A stretch of DNA of 64,000 nt from Myxococcales bacterium (lineage in GTDB: Bacteria; Myxococcota_A; Polyangia; Polyangiales; Polyangiaceae), in NCBI GenBank assembly GCA_016703425.1, contig JADJCA010000030.1, positions 317,399 to 381,398 of the forward strand, written 5' to 3'. Positions 43,452 through 51,894 of this stretch are shown here, piece after piece; position 1 is the stretch's first letter, and each line of letters starts with the position of its first letter. A model generated the notes under the pieces. That model did not search any database. It was not told where the DNA came from and saw nothing but the letters and a program-made list of their open reading frames with translations. The position numbers were made by a program, and so were the translations under genes.

Positions 43452-44135
43452 ATGACGACGCCCCATCGGCGGTTCAAGGACGCCATCTACGAGCAGTTCG
43501 CGCGGCTCGGGAAAGCCGTCTCGGCGCCCAAGCGGCTCGAGCTGCTCGACTTGCTCTGCCAGGGCCCCCGCACTGTCGAGGCGCTCGCCGAGCAGGCAGC
43601 CATCTCGGTCGCCAACGCTTCGCAGCACCTGCAGGTGTTGCGCGCCGCTCGGCTCGTCGACGCGGAGAAGAAGGGCCTCTACGTCGAGTATCGCCTCGCG
43701 GACGACGAGGTCTGCCGTTTCTTCTTCGCCCTCCGTGGGCTCGCCGAGGCGCGACTCGCCGAGGTCGACCAGGTCGCCCGCGAGTACTTCGACCAGCGCG
43801 GCGCGATGGAGGCGGTCGAGGGCGACGAGCTCATGCGCCGCGTGAAGAGCGGCGAGGTCACCGTGCTCGATGTTCGTCCGCCCGAGGAGTACCGGGCCGG
43901 CCACATCCCCGGCGCGCTCTCGATCCCTGTCGGTGAGCTGAAGGCGCGCCTGAAGGAGCTGCCGAAGGACCGCGAGGTCGTCGCCTACTGCCGCGGCCCG
44001 TACTGCGTGATGGCAGTCGAGGCGGTGGAGCTGCTCCGGAAGAAGGGCTTCAAGGCCCACCGCATGGAGCAAGGAGTCGTCGACTGGCGTGCCCGTGGTT
44101 GGCGCGTCGAGGCCGAGAGCCAGGGAGCACGCTGA
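43452..44135 (+). CDS. ArsR repressor fused to a rhodanese domain, persulfide-sensor type
   Basis: 227 residues. Residues ~15-95 are an ArsR winged helix (KAVSAPKRLELLDLLCQGPR, VANASQHLQVLRAARLVDAE) with Cys36 and Cys88, positioned like the two Cys of SqrR/BigR/YgaV that form a polysulfide bridge. Residues ~120-225 are a rhodanese (VLDVRPPEEYRAGHIPGALS) with active-site CRGPYC (Cys180, Cys185), which can carry a persulfide. This fusion is known from sulfur-responsive operons. It likely represses the operon through the overlapping operator and is released by per- or polysulfide. Confidence 0.85.
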   Translation: MTTPHRRFKDAIYEQFARLGKAVSAPKRLELLDLLCQGPRTVEALAEQAAISVANASQHLQVLRAARLVDAEKKGLYVEYRLADDEVCRFFFALRGLAEARLAEVDQVAREYFDQRGAMEAVEGDELMRRVKSGEVTVLDVRPPEEYRAGHIPGALSIPVGELKARLKELPKDREVVAYCRGPYCVMAVEAVELLRKKGFKAHRMEQGVVDWRARGWRVEAESQGAR

Positions 44136-44875
44136 TGATCTTCAAGCCCTACTACTACTTCGAGACCGGCTGCGCTGCGTACCTGTTCGGCTGCGGGGGC
44201 CTCGGCAAGTGCGCCGTCGTCGATGCCCACGAGGAAGACGTCGACGCCTACGCTGCGTTCGCCGAGTCGAAGGGCATGCGCATCACGCACGTCATCGACA
44301 CGCACGTGCACGCCGACCATCGCTCCGGCGGCCCTGCGCTCGCCAAGAAGGTCGGCGCAACCTACTGCCTGCACGAGTCCGCCGACGTCGCGCTCGCGTT
44401 CGAACCCCTAAAGGACGACCAGGAGATCGAGCTCGGCAACACGCGCGCGAAGGTGCTCCACACGCCCGGCCACACGCCGGAGAGCATCAGCCTCGTCGTC
44501 ACGGACCTGCGGCGCGGGGCGGACCCGTGGTTCGTCCTGACCGGGGACACGCTCTTCGTCGGTGCTGTCGGGCGTCCTGACCTACCCGGTCGGGCACGCG
44601 AGAACGCCGGGGAGCTTCACGACAACATCCACGCGAAACTGCTCACCCTGCCCGATGAGCTCGAGATTTACCCGGGGCACTTCTCGGGATCCGTGTGCGG
44701 CGCGGGCATGAGCGGCAAGCCCTCGAGCACCATCGCGTTCGAGAAGCGATGGAACCCGCTGCTTTCGAAGTCACGCGAGGAGTTCATCGACGCCCTATGT
44801 GATGTGCCGCCAAAGCCCGCAGAGATGGCGCAGATCATTCGCATCAACCAGGGCCGCGAAGGGAACACCCCATGA
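44135..44875 (+). CDS. Metallo-beta-lactamase-fold persulfide dioxygenase-like enzyme
   Basis: 246 residues from ATG 44135, overlapping the regulator's stop (TGATG). FKPYYYFETGCAAYLFGCGG is the ETHE1/BlhA opening; the iron-site motif is THVHADH (His57, His59, Asp61, His62), followed by HTPGHTPES and LTGDTLFVGAVGRPDL. The C-terminal GHFSGSVCGAGMSGKPSST supplies the last His and resembles the substrate-binding loop. ETHE1-like enzymes oxidise glutathione persulfide to sulfite and glutathione. ATGA overlap with the next gene. Confidence 0.85.
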   Translation: MIFKPYYYFETGCAAYLFGCGGLGKCAVVDAHEEDVDAYAAFAESKGMRITHVIDTHVHADHRSGGPALAKKVGATYCLHESADVALAFEPLKDDQEIELGNTRAKVLHTPGHTPESISLVVTDLRRGADPWFVLTGDTLFVGAVGRPDLPGRARENAGELHDNIHAKLLTLPDELEIYPGHFSGSVCGAGMSGKPSSTIAFEKRWNPLLSKSREEFIDALCDVPPKPAEMAQIIRINQGREGNTP

Positions 44876-46422
44876 GCAGCGTGCGTCTCGGTCTCCGCGA
44901 GAACCTCGCGCAGTTCTCGCTGCTGGTGGTGGTCAACGCCTTCGTCGGCGCCATGGTCGGCATGGAGCGCACCATCCTGGCGCCGATCGCGGAGCAGGAG
45001 TTCCACCTCGCCGCGAAGACCGCGGTGCTCTCGTTCATCGTCGTGTTCGGCGTGACGAAGGCGCTCACGAACTACCTCGCCGGGCGGCTCTCCGACCGCT
45101 TCGGACGCAAGCACGTGCTCGTCGGCGGGTGGCTTGTCGCCGCTCCGGTGCCGTTCCTGCTGATGTGGGCGCCGACCTGGTCGTGGGTGCTCTTCGCCAA
45201 CGCGCTGCTCGGCGTGAGCCAAGGCCTCACGTGGTCGACGACCGTCATCATGAAGATCGACCTCGCCGGTCCTGCGAAGCGCGGGCTCGCGATGGGACTC
45301 AACGAGTTCGCTGGCTACTTCGCAGTGGCCGGAAGCGCGCTTGCCACCGGCTTCATCGCGGCGCACTACGGCCTGCGCCCCGAGCCCTTCTACCTGGGCG
45401 TCGGCTTCGTTGTGATTGGTCTCCTGCTCTCCGCGCTCGCCGTCCGAGAGACCAAACACCACGTCGCCGCGGAGTCGAAGCTCCACGGCGAGCTGCCTCC
45501 CGAGGGCATGCCCACGCAGCGCGAGGTCTTCTGGCGCACGACCCTCACCGACGCGAACCTCTCCAGCGTCAGCCAGGCTGGCCTCGTCAACAACCTGAAC
45601 GACGGCATGGCCTGGGGCCTGTTCCCTCTCTTCTTCACTGCGGCCCGCATGGACCTCGGCCAGATTGGCACGCTGGCCGCCATCTACCCGGCGACATGGG
45701 GCGTCACACAGCTCTTCACCGGCGCGTGGTCCGATCGCGTCGGCCGCAAGTGGCTCATCGCCTCCGGCATGTGGGTCCAGGCGGCGGGCATCGGTCTCGT
45801 CGTCCTCGCGAGCGGCTTCGCAGGGTTCGCAACGGGGGCCGCGCTGCTCGGCGTTGGAACCGCGATGGTCTATCCGACGCTGCTCGCGGCCATCGGCGAC
45901 GTGGCACATCCCTCGTGGCGCGCATCCTCGGTCGGCGTCTACCGACTGTGGCGCGATCTCGGTTACGCCATCGGCGCGCTGCTCGCTGGCGTCATCGCCG
46001 ACGCGCTTGGCCTCCCGGCCGCGATGTGGGCCGTCGCGGCGCTCACGTTCGCGTCGGGTGTCGTCGTCGCGCTGCGCATGACGGAGACGCTGCGCCCCGC
46101 CGCTGGAGCGCGAGAGCCCGGACCAACGTGCGTCGAACCCACCCAGCTCGACCAGGTGGCGAACGCAGTCATCGTCGACGTGCGCTCGCCGGACGAGTTC
46201 GCCGCTGGGCACGTCGAGGGCGCCATCAACATCCCGCTCGACGCGCTCGCGGAGCGGGCCTCCGAGCTTCCCCAGGGAGCCGTCGTCGTCACCGTGTGCG
46301 GCAAGGGTGGCGGCCGCTCCGAGCGCGCTGCCGAACAGCTGCGTGCGAGCGGGTTCTCGTCGGCTCGGTCCCTTTGCGGTGGGACCCAGGCTTGGATGCA
46401 ATTGACCGCGCAAGGAACATGA
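44872..46422 (+). CDS. MFS transporter fused to a C-terminal rhodanese domain
   Basis: 516 residues. About 12 membrane helices occupy residues 1-405 with the MFS loop GRLSDRFGRKHVLVGG after helix 2 and its repeat GAWSDRVGRKWLIA in the second half. Residues ~425-516 are a cytoplasmic rhodanese (VIVDVRSPDEFAAGHVEGAI) with active loop VCGKGGGRS (one Cys). The fusion suggests a transporter for a sulfur anion (thiosulfate, sulfite or organic) coupled to sulfane-sulfur handling. It overlaps both neighbours by ATGA. Confidence 0.82.
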   Translation: MSSVRLGLRENLAQFSLLVVVNAFVGAMVGMERTILAPIAEQEFHLAAKTAVLSFIVVFGVTKALTNYLAGRLSDRFGRKHVLVGGWLVAAPVPFLLMWAPTWSWVLFANALLGVSQGLTWSTTVIMKIDLAGPAKRGLAMGLNEFAGYFAVAGSALATGFIAAHYGLRPEPFYLGVGFVVIGLLLSALAVRETKHHVAAESKLHGELPPEGMPTQREVFWRTTLTDANLSSVSQAGLVNNLNDGMAWGLFPLFFTAARMDLGQIGTLAAIYPATWGVTQLFTGAWSDRVGRKWLIASGMWVQAAGIGLVVLASGFAGFATGAALLGVGTAMVYPTLLAAIGDVAHPSWRASSVGVYRLWRDLGYAIGALLAGVIADALGLPAAMWAVAALTFASGVVVALRMTETLRPAAGAREPGPTCVEPTQLDQVANAVIVDVRSPDEFAAGHVEGAINIPLDALAERASELPQGAVVVTVCGKGGGRSERAAEQLRASGFSSARSLCGGTQAWMQLTAQGT

Positions 46423-46778
46423 CCATGGCAAAGACCCTCTTCATTCTGAACGACCCACCCTATGGCACCGAGCGCAGCTACAACGCGCTCAGGCTCGCTG
46501 GCTCCCTGTCGAAGCGCGAGGGCGAGGAGGTGAAGGTCTTCCTCATCGGCGACGCGGCTGCGTGCGCCAAGGCGAACCAGAAGGTGCCGCAGGGCTACTA
46601 CAACCTCGAGGTGATGCTGAAGGCACCCGCGCGCCATAGTGCCGAGATCGGCGTCTGCGGCACGTGCATGGACGCGCGCGGTATCGCGGACGCGGAGCTC
46701 GCGGAGGGCACGAAGAGAAGCACGCTCGAGGAGCTCACCAACTGGACCCAGTGGGCCGACAAGACGTTGGTGTTCTGA
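46419..46778 (+). CDS. DsrE/DsrF-like sulfur-carrier protein
   Basis: 119 residues from ATG 46419 (ATGA overlap; ATG 46425 is the alternative). AKTLFILNDPPYGTERSYNA then LRLAGSL, and KVFLIGDAAACAKANQKVPQ are the DsrE-fold blocks. IGVCGTCMDARGI carries a Cys-x-x-Cys likely to bind sulfane sulfur. DsrE-family proteins pass persulfide between enzymes and here would link the dioxygenase, rhodaneses and the FAD oxidoreductase. Confidence 0.85.
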   Translation: MTMAKTLFILNDPPYGTERSYNALRLAGSLSKREGEEVKVFLIGDAAACAKANQKVPQGYYNLEVMLKAPARHSAEIGVCGTCMDARGIADAELAEGTKRSTLEELTNWTQWADKTLVF

Positions 46779-47934
46779 TGAGTACGCCCAAGACGGTGGT
46801 CATCCTCGGAGGCGGCGTCGGCGGTCTTGTCGCTGCTCGCGAGCTTCGGAAGCGACTTCCGCGCGAGCATCGCGTCGTGCTCGTGGACCGCGAACGTGAG
46901 CACCTGTTCGCTCCCTCGCTTCTGTGGCTCATGGTCGGACTGAGGGACGCCGCGAGCATCAAGCGCCCGCTCAAGCGCCTCGAGCGCAAGGGCATCGAGG
47001 TCCGTCTTGGCGAGATCGAGAAGATCGATCCCGAAACGCGCCAGGTAACCGTGGCCGGCGAGACGCTTCATGCCGACTACCTCATCGTCACGCTGGGCGC
47101 GGAGTTGGCTCCCGAGGCCGTGCCCGGGCTCCAAGACGTCGGGCACAACTTCTACACGGAGGCCGGCGCGGAAGGGCTGCACGCGGCGCTCCAGTCTACG
47201 CGAAAGGGTCGCATCGTCGTGCTGACGGCGGCGCCCGCGTACAAGTGCCCGGCGGCCCTTACGAGGCCGCCTTGCTCATCGACGCCTACCTTCGCAAGCG
47301 CGGTCTGCGCGACGCGGTCACGGTCGAAGTCTACGCCGCTGAGCCCGGTCCGATGGGCGTGGCTGGACCGGAGATGTCTGGCGCTGTGAAGCAGCTCCTC
47401 GAAGCCAAGAGCATTCCCTACTACCCCGAACATCAAGTGAAGGCGGTTGACGCGGCGGGACGCCGGCTCGAGTTCGCGAATGGGGCGCAGGTGGACTTCG
47501 ACGTGCTCGCGTACGTCCCACCCCACCGCGCGCCACGGGTGGTGCGCGAGTCCGCGCTGGCAGGCGAGACGGGCTGGGTCTCTGTCGATCGCCACACGCT
47601 CGAGACGCGCTTCCCCGGCGTCTACGCGATCGGTGACGTGGTCTCGATCCCGCTGAAGCTCGGCAAACCGCTCCCGAAGGCGGGCGTGTTCGCGCACGGT
47701 CAGGCCGTGGTCGTCGCCAAGAACATCGCGGCCACGATCGCTGGCGGAAACGCCGCTGCCCGCTTCAACGGCCACGGCGAGTGCTTCGTGGAGATCGGCG
47801 ACGGCAAGGCCGGGTTCGGCGGCGGCGACTTCTATGCCGAGCCGAAGCCCAACGTGACGGTGCGGGCACCGAGCTGGCGCTGGCACCTGGGCAAGGTCCT
47901 CTTCGAGAAGTCGTGGCTGTACACAAGGCTGTAG
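46778..47934 (+). pseudogene. SQR-like FAD-dependent oxidoreductase, split by one frameshift
   Basis: About 385 residues if repaired; starts in TGATG overlap with dsrE. TVVILGGGVGGLVAARELRK is the FAD-binding motif, YLIVTLGAEL the second FAD contact, and YAIGDVVSIPLKLGKPLPKA the late GD motif; KAGFGGGDFYAEPKPNVTVR ends it as in sulfide:quinone-type enzymes. At 47256-47258 a CCC run is one short: YKCPAA continues as PYEAALLIDAYLRKRGL in the next frame. A consensus error is likely because everything else is conserved. It probably oxidises sulfide or a persulfide. Confidence 0.8.
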
Positions 47935-47936
47935 AG

Positions 47937-48896
47937 GTGATCGTGAAGCACGACCGTCAAGGCATCCTGCAGCACATCGGGCGCACACCGCTCGTCCCCC
48001 TGGAAAGGATCGCGCGCGGCCTTCCCGTGCGCGTGTTGGTGAAGTGCGAGCACCTGAATCCCGGCGGGTCGATCAAGGACCGCATCGCGCTCGCCATCGT
48101 CGAGGACGCAGAGGGTCGCGGAGTCCTTCGCGCTGGCATGACGCTGGTCGAGGCGACGGCCGGCAACACGGGGATGGGCCTCGGGCTCGTGGCTGCCGCG
48201 CGCGGCTACCGCCTCGTGTGCGTGATGCCGGAGAAGATGTCGATCGACAAGCGCCAGGCGCTCGCGTCGCTCGGCGCGAAGGTCGTCATCACGGCGAACG
48301 CGCCACCTTCGAGCCCGGAGAACTTCCGCAACGTCGCTCAGCGCATGGCCGAGGAGCACGGCTGGTTTCTCACGGACCAGTTTCGGAACCCTGCGAACGT
48401 TCGCGTCCACGAAGAGACGACCGGCGCGGAGATCCTCGAGCAGACCAGCGGGCGCGTCGGCGCGTTCGTGGCGGGGGCCGGAACAGGAGGGACCCTCACG
48501 GGCGTCGGGCGTCGGCTGAAGGCGGCGTACCCCGGCGTCCGCGTGGTGCTCGCCGATCCGGTCGGCTCGGCGCTCGCCGACTGGGTCGAGACCGGCACGC
48601 TCGGTGCGGATGGTTCGTACGCCGTGGAGGGTATCGGAGGCAGCGAAGCGCCCGAGAACCTGCACCGTGACGTCCTCGACAGCGCGGAGCGGGTCAGCGA
48701 CGACGAGAGCTTCGCGATGGTGAAGCGGCTCGTACGCGAGGAGGGACTCCTCGTCGGCGGCTCTGCCGGCACCAACGTGGTAGCGGCGCTTCGACTCGCA
48801 GCTCGAGGCGGTCTCGATGGGCCCGTGGTCACGGTGCTCCCCGACTCGTGGGATCGCTACCGTGCGAAGCCGTGGATGCAGGGGTGGGCGTCGTGA
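47937..48896 (+). CDS. Cysteine synthase / cystathionine beta-synthase-like PLP enzyme
   Basis: 319 residues from GTG 47937, two bases after the oxidoreductase stop. HIGRTPLVPLERI and the PLP-lysine motif NPGGSIKDRIA open it; TAGNTGMGL binds the O-acetylserine carboxylate and GAGTGGTLTGVG the phosphate. EGIGGSEAPENL is nearer to CBS-like members. It would fix sulfide into cysteine (or use serine/homocysteine), removing H2S. No heme or CBS regulatory domain. It overlaps the next gene by GTGA. Confidence 0.85.
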   Translation: MIVKHDRQGILQHIGRTPLVPLERIARGLPVRVLVKCEHLNPGGSIKDRIALAIVEDAEGRGVLRAGMTLVEATAGNTGMGLGLVAAARGYRLVCVMPEKMSIDKRQALASLGAKVVITANAPPSSPENFRNVAQRMAEEHGWFLTDQFRNPANVRVHEETTGAEILEQTSGRVGAFVAGAGTGGTLTGVGRRLKAAYPGVRVVLADPVGSALADWVETGTLGADGSYAVEGIGGSEAPENLHRDVLDSAERVSDDESFAMVKRLVREEGLLVGGSAGTNVVAALRLAARGGLDGPVVTVLPDSWDRYRAKPWMQGWAS

Positions 48897-49594
48897 CCGA
48901 AGCTGCCGTCGCAGCCGGAACCTACGCTCGATGGCGAGCGACGGCGCTCGGCGGCATCACCGAGCGAGTCGAGACGCGGGTCGTCTTCGAGCGTGCCGGC
49001 CCCCTCAAGGGCAAACGCGTGCTCGATGTCGGAACCGGTGATGGGACCTACGCAATCGAGGCCGCTGAGCGCGGTGCAATCGTCACGGCGCTCGACCTCG
49101 AGCAGGAGATGCTGGACGCAGCACATGCGCGTGCCGTCTCACGCGGAGTCGAAGTGACCCTCCAACAGGGGCGCGCTGAGCAGTTGCCGTTCGAGGATGC
49201 CTCCTTCGACGTTGTCGTCGCGGTGACGGTGCTCTGCTTCGTGCCGGACGCGCAGCGCGCTGTACGCGAGATGGCTCGCGTTCTGACGCCTGGCGGTCGC
49301 GTCGTGCTCGGCGAGCTTGGCCGCTTCAGCGTGTGGGCCGCCGAGCGGCGCGTCCGAGGTTGGCTCGGCGCGAGCACGTGGCGGCGTGCACAGTTCTGGT
49401 CCCGTGGCGAGCTCGCAGCGCTCGCGCAGGGCGCTGGGCTTCACGCCGCGAACGTGCGCGGCTCCGTCTTCTTTCCGCCGAGCAGCCTTGCCGCCCGGCT
49501 CGTAGCTCCCGTCGAGCCACTCCTCACCCGTCTCCATGCCCCGGGCGCGGCCTTCCTCGCGCTCGCAGCGGACAAGCGCGAGTTCCCGTCATGA
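48893..49594 (+). CDS. SAM methyltransferase in the persulfide operon
   Basis: 233 residues from GTG 48893 (GTGA overlap). Motif I VLDVGTGDGTYAIEAAERGA, TALDLEQEMLDAA, VTLQQGRAEQLPFEDASFDV, then LTPGGRVVLGELG: a UbiE-like class I methyltransferase. Its place between cysteine synthase and cysteine desulfurase suggests a sulfur substrate, perhaps sulfide or a thiol to be S-methylated, but no residue proves that. Confidence 0.7.
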   Translation: MTEAAVAAGTYARWRATALGGITERVETRVVFERAGPLKGKRVLDVGTGDGTYAIEAAERGAIVTALDLEQEMLDAAHARAVSRGVEVTLQQGRAEQLPFEDASFDVVVAVTVLCFVPDAQRAVREMARVLTPGGRVVLGELGRFSVWAAERRVRGWLGASTWRRAQFWSRGELAALAQGAGLHAANVRGSVFFPPSSLAARLVAPVEPLLTRLHAPGAAFLALAADKREFPS

Positions 49595-50733
49595 ACCCCA
49601 GCGATCCCATCTACCTCGACCACAACGCCACGACCCCTCTCTTGCCCGAGGTCGTCGAGGCGATGCTCCCCTATCTGCGCGAACACTTCGGCAACCCCTC
49701 GAGCGGCCACGTGTACGGTGCTCGGGCACGCAGCGCCCTGGCGCACGCGAGGGAGCAGGTGGCGGCGTTGCTCGGTTGCGACCCTGACGAGGTGCTCTTC
49801 ACGTCGGGCGGCACCGAAGCGAACAACCTGGCGATCCGCGGCGTGGGCGAGGCGCTCGAAGCGCGCAGCCACATCGTGACGACCGCGATCGAGCATCCAG
49901 CGACTGCGCGCCCGTGCGCGTGGCTCGAGAAGCACGAGCGGAGCGTGACCCGCGTCGGGGTCGATGCCGAAGGACGCGCCAGCGTGAACCAGGCACGGGA
50001 GGCCATCGACGGCGACACGGCGCTCGTCACGGTGATGCACTCGAACAACGAGACGGGCGTGCTTCAGCCCGTCCGCGAGCTGGCCGGTCTCGCGCACGGA
50101 GCCGGCGCGCTCCTCCACACCGACGCCGCGCAGTCGCTCGGCAAGGTACCCGTGAACGTGCGCGACCTCGACGTCGACCTGCTTTCCGTCGCAGGACACA
50201 AGCTCTACGCGCCCAAGGGCGTCGGCGCGCTCTACGTGAAGCGTGGCACGCCGCTCGTGCCCTTCGTCCTCGGCGCGAGTCACGAGCGCGGGCTTCGCCC
50301 GGGCACCGAGAACGTCGCCTCCATTGTCGGCCTCGGCGCCGCATGTGCAGCGGTTGGGCGCGACCTGGAGGCGGCGGCGAACCGGATGCGCGCGCTACGG
50401 GACGAACTCTGGGCTCGTCTCGGCGCCGACGTTCCCGGGTTGGCACTTAACGGCCATCGCGAGCTGCGCCTGCCGAACACGCTCAACGTCCGCTTCCCGC
50501 GAGCTACCGGAGACGCGGTACTGACCGGCGCGCCGGAGATCGCCGCGTCGACGGGCTCGGCGTGTCACGAGGGCCACGAGAGCGCGTCGGCTGTCATCCT
50601 GGCAATGGGTGTTGCCCCCAAGGAGGCGCTCGGCTCGGTGCGGCTCACCCTGGGGCGAAGCACCACGGAGGACGACGTCGCGCGGGCGAGCGAGGCGCTG
50701 GTGCGGTCCTGGCGGCGCGTGGCCGGCGAATAG
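49591..50733 (+). CDS. Cysteine desulfurase (NifS/IscS class)
   Basis: 380 residues from ATG 49591 (ATGA overlap). IYLDHNATTPLLPEVVEAML, SGGTEANNLAIRG and LHTDAAQSLGKVPVNV are the aminotransferase-V blocks; the PLP lysine is Lys204 in AGHKLYAPKGVG. The persulfide-forming Cys is Cys325 in TGSACHEGHESAS. It converts cysteine to alanine plus enzyme persulfide and is the last gene of the operon, so it could regenerate sulfane sulfur from the cysteine made by the synthase two genes earlier. Confidence 0.88.
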   Translation: MNPSDPIYLDHNATTPLLPEVVEAMLPYLREHFGNPSSGHVYGARARSALAHAREQVAALLGCDPDEVLFTSGGTEANNLAIRGVGEALEARSHIVTTAIEHPATARPCAWLEKHERSVTRVGVDAEGRASVNQAREAIDGDTALVTVMHSNNETGVLQPVRELAGLAHGAGALLHTDAAQSLGKVPVNVRDLDVDLLSVAGHKLYAPKGVGALYVKRGTPLVPFVLGASHERGLRPGTENVASIVGLGAACAAVGRDLEAAANRMRALRDELWARLGADVPGLALNGHRELRLPNTLNVRFPRATGDAVLTGAPEIAASTGSACHEGHESASAVILAMGVAPKEALGSVRLTLGRSTTEDDVARASEALVRSWRRVAGE

Positions 50734-50762
50734 CCACTTTCATACCAAAGCGGCTATTCGCC
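50725..50762. terminator. Bidirectional terminator between convergent operons
   Basis: GGCGAATAGCC (50725-50735) and GGCTATTCGCC (50752-50762) are perfect 11-base inverted arms with a 16-base loop. The left arm includes the stop codon of the cysteine desulfurase. It lies between the rightward sulfur operon and the leftward prophage-like genes. Confidence 0.65.
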
Positions 50763-50780
50763 GCTCCCGCAGCTCCGGGC

Positions 50781-51083
50781 TCACCCCACCAGCTTCTTGA
50801 GCATCGCCATCCCCCGCTCGGCCTCGGCCGGCGTCGCGTCGGCCAGCTCGAGGTACACGCGGCCGCGGGCGTCGTAGAAGCTCTCGGTCTGGACGATCCA
50901 GCGCTCCCGCTCGGGCGTGGCCAGCTCGACGTCGGCGGCGAGCTTGTGGAGCGCGGCGCTCACCAGGCGGTGGCTCGTGCCCTTCGGGAGCCGGATCTCG
51001 ATCTGCGGCTCGGCGGTCCCGTAGCGGCTCTCGCCCTGGCTCACCGTCTTCGTCGTCTGCGTGTTCTGGCTCGTGGTCCGCAT
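50781..51083 (-). CDS. Small protein of unknown function (100 residues)
   Basis: Starts at ATG 51083, 46 bases downstream of leader repeat 1. A Thr/Gln-rich lead is followed by TAEPQIEIRLPKGTSHRLVS, VELATPERERWIVQTESFYD and DARGRVYLELADATPAEAER, an alpha/beta pattern without recognisable motifs. The family is unknown to me. It is the left-most gene of the leftward prophage-like block. Confidence 0.55.
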   Translation of the reverse strand: MRTTSQNTQTTKTVSQGESRYGTAEPQIEIRLPKGTSHRLVSAALHKLAADVELATPERERWIVQTESFYDARGRVYLELADATPAEAERGMAMLKKLVG

Positions 51084-51128
51084 CGTCGTCCTCGCGTTCT
51101 GTAGGGCGGCTCGTCGCCCGTTGCGAGG

Positions 51129-51163
51129 GACATACAGGCTTCGGTTCGCGCCCCTAGCAAGGC
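51129..51163 (-). repeat. Leader/promoter repeat, copy 1
   Basis: Plus-strand GACATACAGGCTTCGGTTCG with CGCCCCTAGCAAGGC following. On the transcribed strand it gives TTGCTA, about 17 bases, then TGTATG, a plausible -35/-10. Copies 1 and 2 share similarity for another ~60 bases on their upstream side (51164-51235). Confidence 0.7.
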
Positions 51164-51256
51164 CAAGAACGTCGGTTTCCGATGTCTTTTCGAGCGGTTG
51201 GAATAGGCGCGAGGTTCCGCGCCCTTCGGGCCGCGCAGCCGACGGAGGCCGATGGC

Positions 51257-51499
51257 CTACATCCGCCGCGTGAGCCCGGCGCGAAGCATCTCGGCCACGA
51301 GTGAAGCGGCCAGCTCTTCGTCGGTCTCGCCCTTCACGGCGAGCTCGATCTCCTCGAACTTGCGCGCGTTGGCCACCACCCACTCGATGTACTTCGGCAC
51401 CGTGAAGTCCTCGACGCCGAACGCGATGTCCTGCATCGCTTTCACGATCTGCAGGGCGGTGCCTTGGAACACGCGCCCGTCTCTCATCACGATCTTCAT
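51257..51499 (-). CDS. 80-residue conserved protein of unknown function
   Basis: MKIVMRDGRVFQGTALQIVK then AMQDIAFGVEDF and KFEEIELAVKGETDEELAAS. A compact alpha/beta protein, no known motif. It overlaps the gamma-glutamylcyclotransferase gene by ATGA and is the last gene of the amidoligase operon. The opening beta-hairpin and helix suggest a small adaptor. Confidence 0.6.
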   Translation of the reverse strand: MKIVMRDGRVFQGTALQIVKAMQDIAFGVEDFTVPKYIEWVVANARKFEEIELAVKGETDEELAASLVAEMLRAGLTRRM

Positions 51500-51894
51500 G
51501 CTGCGGTCTCCTTCCGGCGCGCTCGCCAGTTGCCCGAGTCGATGACGGGGCGACCTTCGACCTGCTCGGGCGCGAGGAGGTAGGTCTCGACGGCGGCGCC
51601 GTCCTCGAGGGCGATGCGCGTGCGCCGGTAGAAGCGCGGGTGCCCTTCGAGCTGGTCGAGCGCGGCGAGCGTGGCCTCGTCGACCTCATACACCTCGCCG
51701 GCCACCGCGTGCTCGCCGCCGCGCACGAGCCCGGGGAACGCGCCGAGGTCGCGCAGCTCGAACGCCGGCTTGGTCCTCGCCTCCGCGACGAGCCGGGCGC
51801 CCGTCAGGAGCCGGTGGTTCGGCTCGCCCGCGAGGAGCGTCCCGTAGACGAAGACGCGCGTGGGCGCGCCACGCTGGCCCTTGGGCGTGTTCAT
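51496..51894 (-). CDS. Gamma-glutamylcyclotransferase-fold (AIG2-like) protein 1
   Basis: 132 residues from ATG 51894. TRVFVYGTLLAGEPNHRLLT is the YGSL/YGTL substrate loop and VYEVDEATLAALDQLEGHPR the E-G-H-P motif with the catalytic Glu. GGCT-fold enzymes release 5-oxoproline from gamma-glutamyl amines. It overlaps the preceding GGCT-fold gene and follows an amidoligase, so the operon can both make and break gamma-glutamyl (or similar) amide bonds. Confidence 0.85.
   Translation of the reverse strand: MNTPKGQRGAPTRVFVYGTLLAGEPNHRLLTGARLVAEARTKPAFELRDLGAFPGLVRGGEHAVAGEVYEVDEATLAALDQLEGHPRFYRRTRIALEDGAAVETYLLAPEQVEGRPVIDSGNWRARRKETAA

Noticed and set aside
44668..46431. 587-codon minus-strand frame opposite the MFS-rhodanese gene
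   Set aside because: Shadow frame; composition dominated by Arg, Glu and His without membrane or domain pattern.
50725..50762. Inverted repeat considered as a tRNA or attachment site
   Set aside because: Simple two-arm hairpin without cloverleaf arms or CCA end, placed between convergent genes: best read as a terminator.
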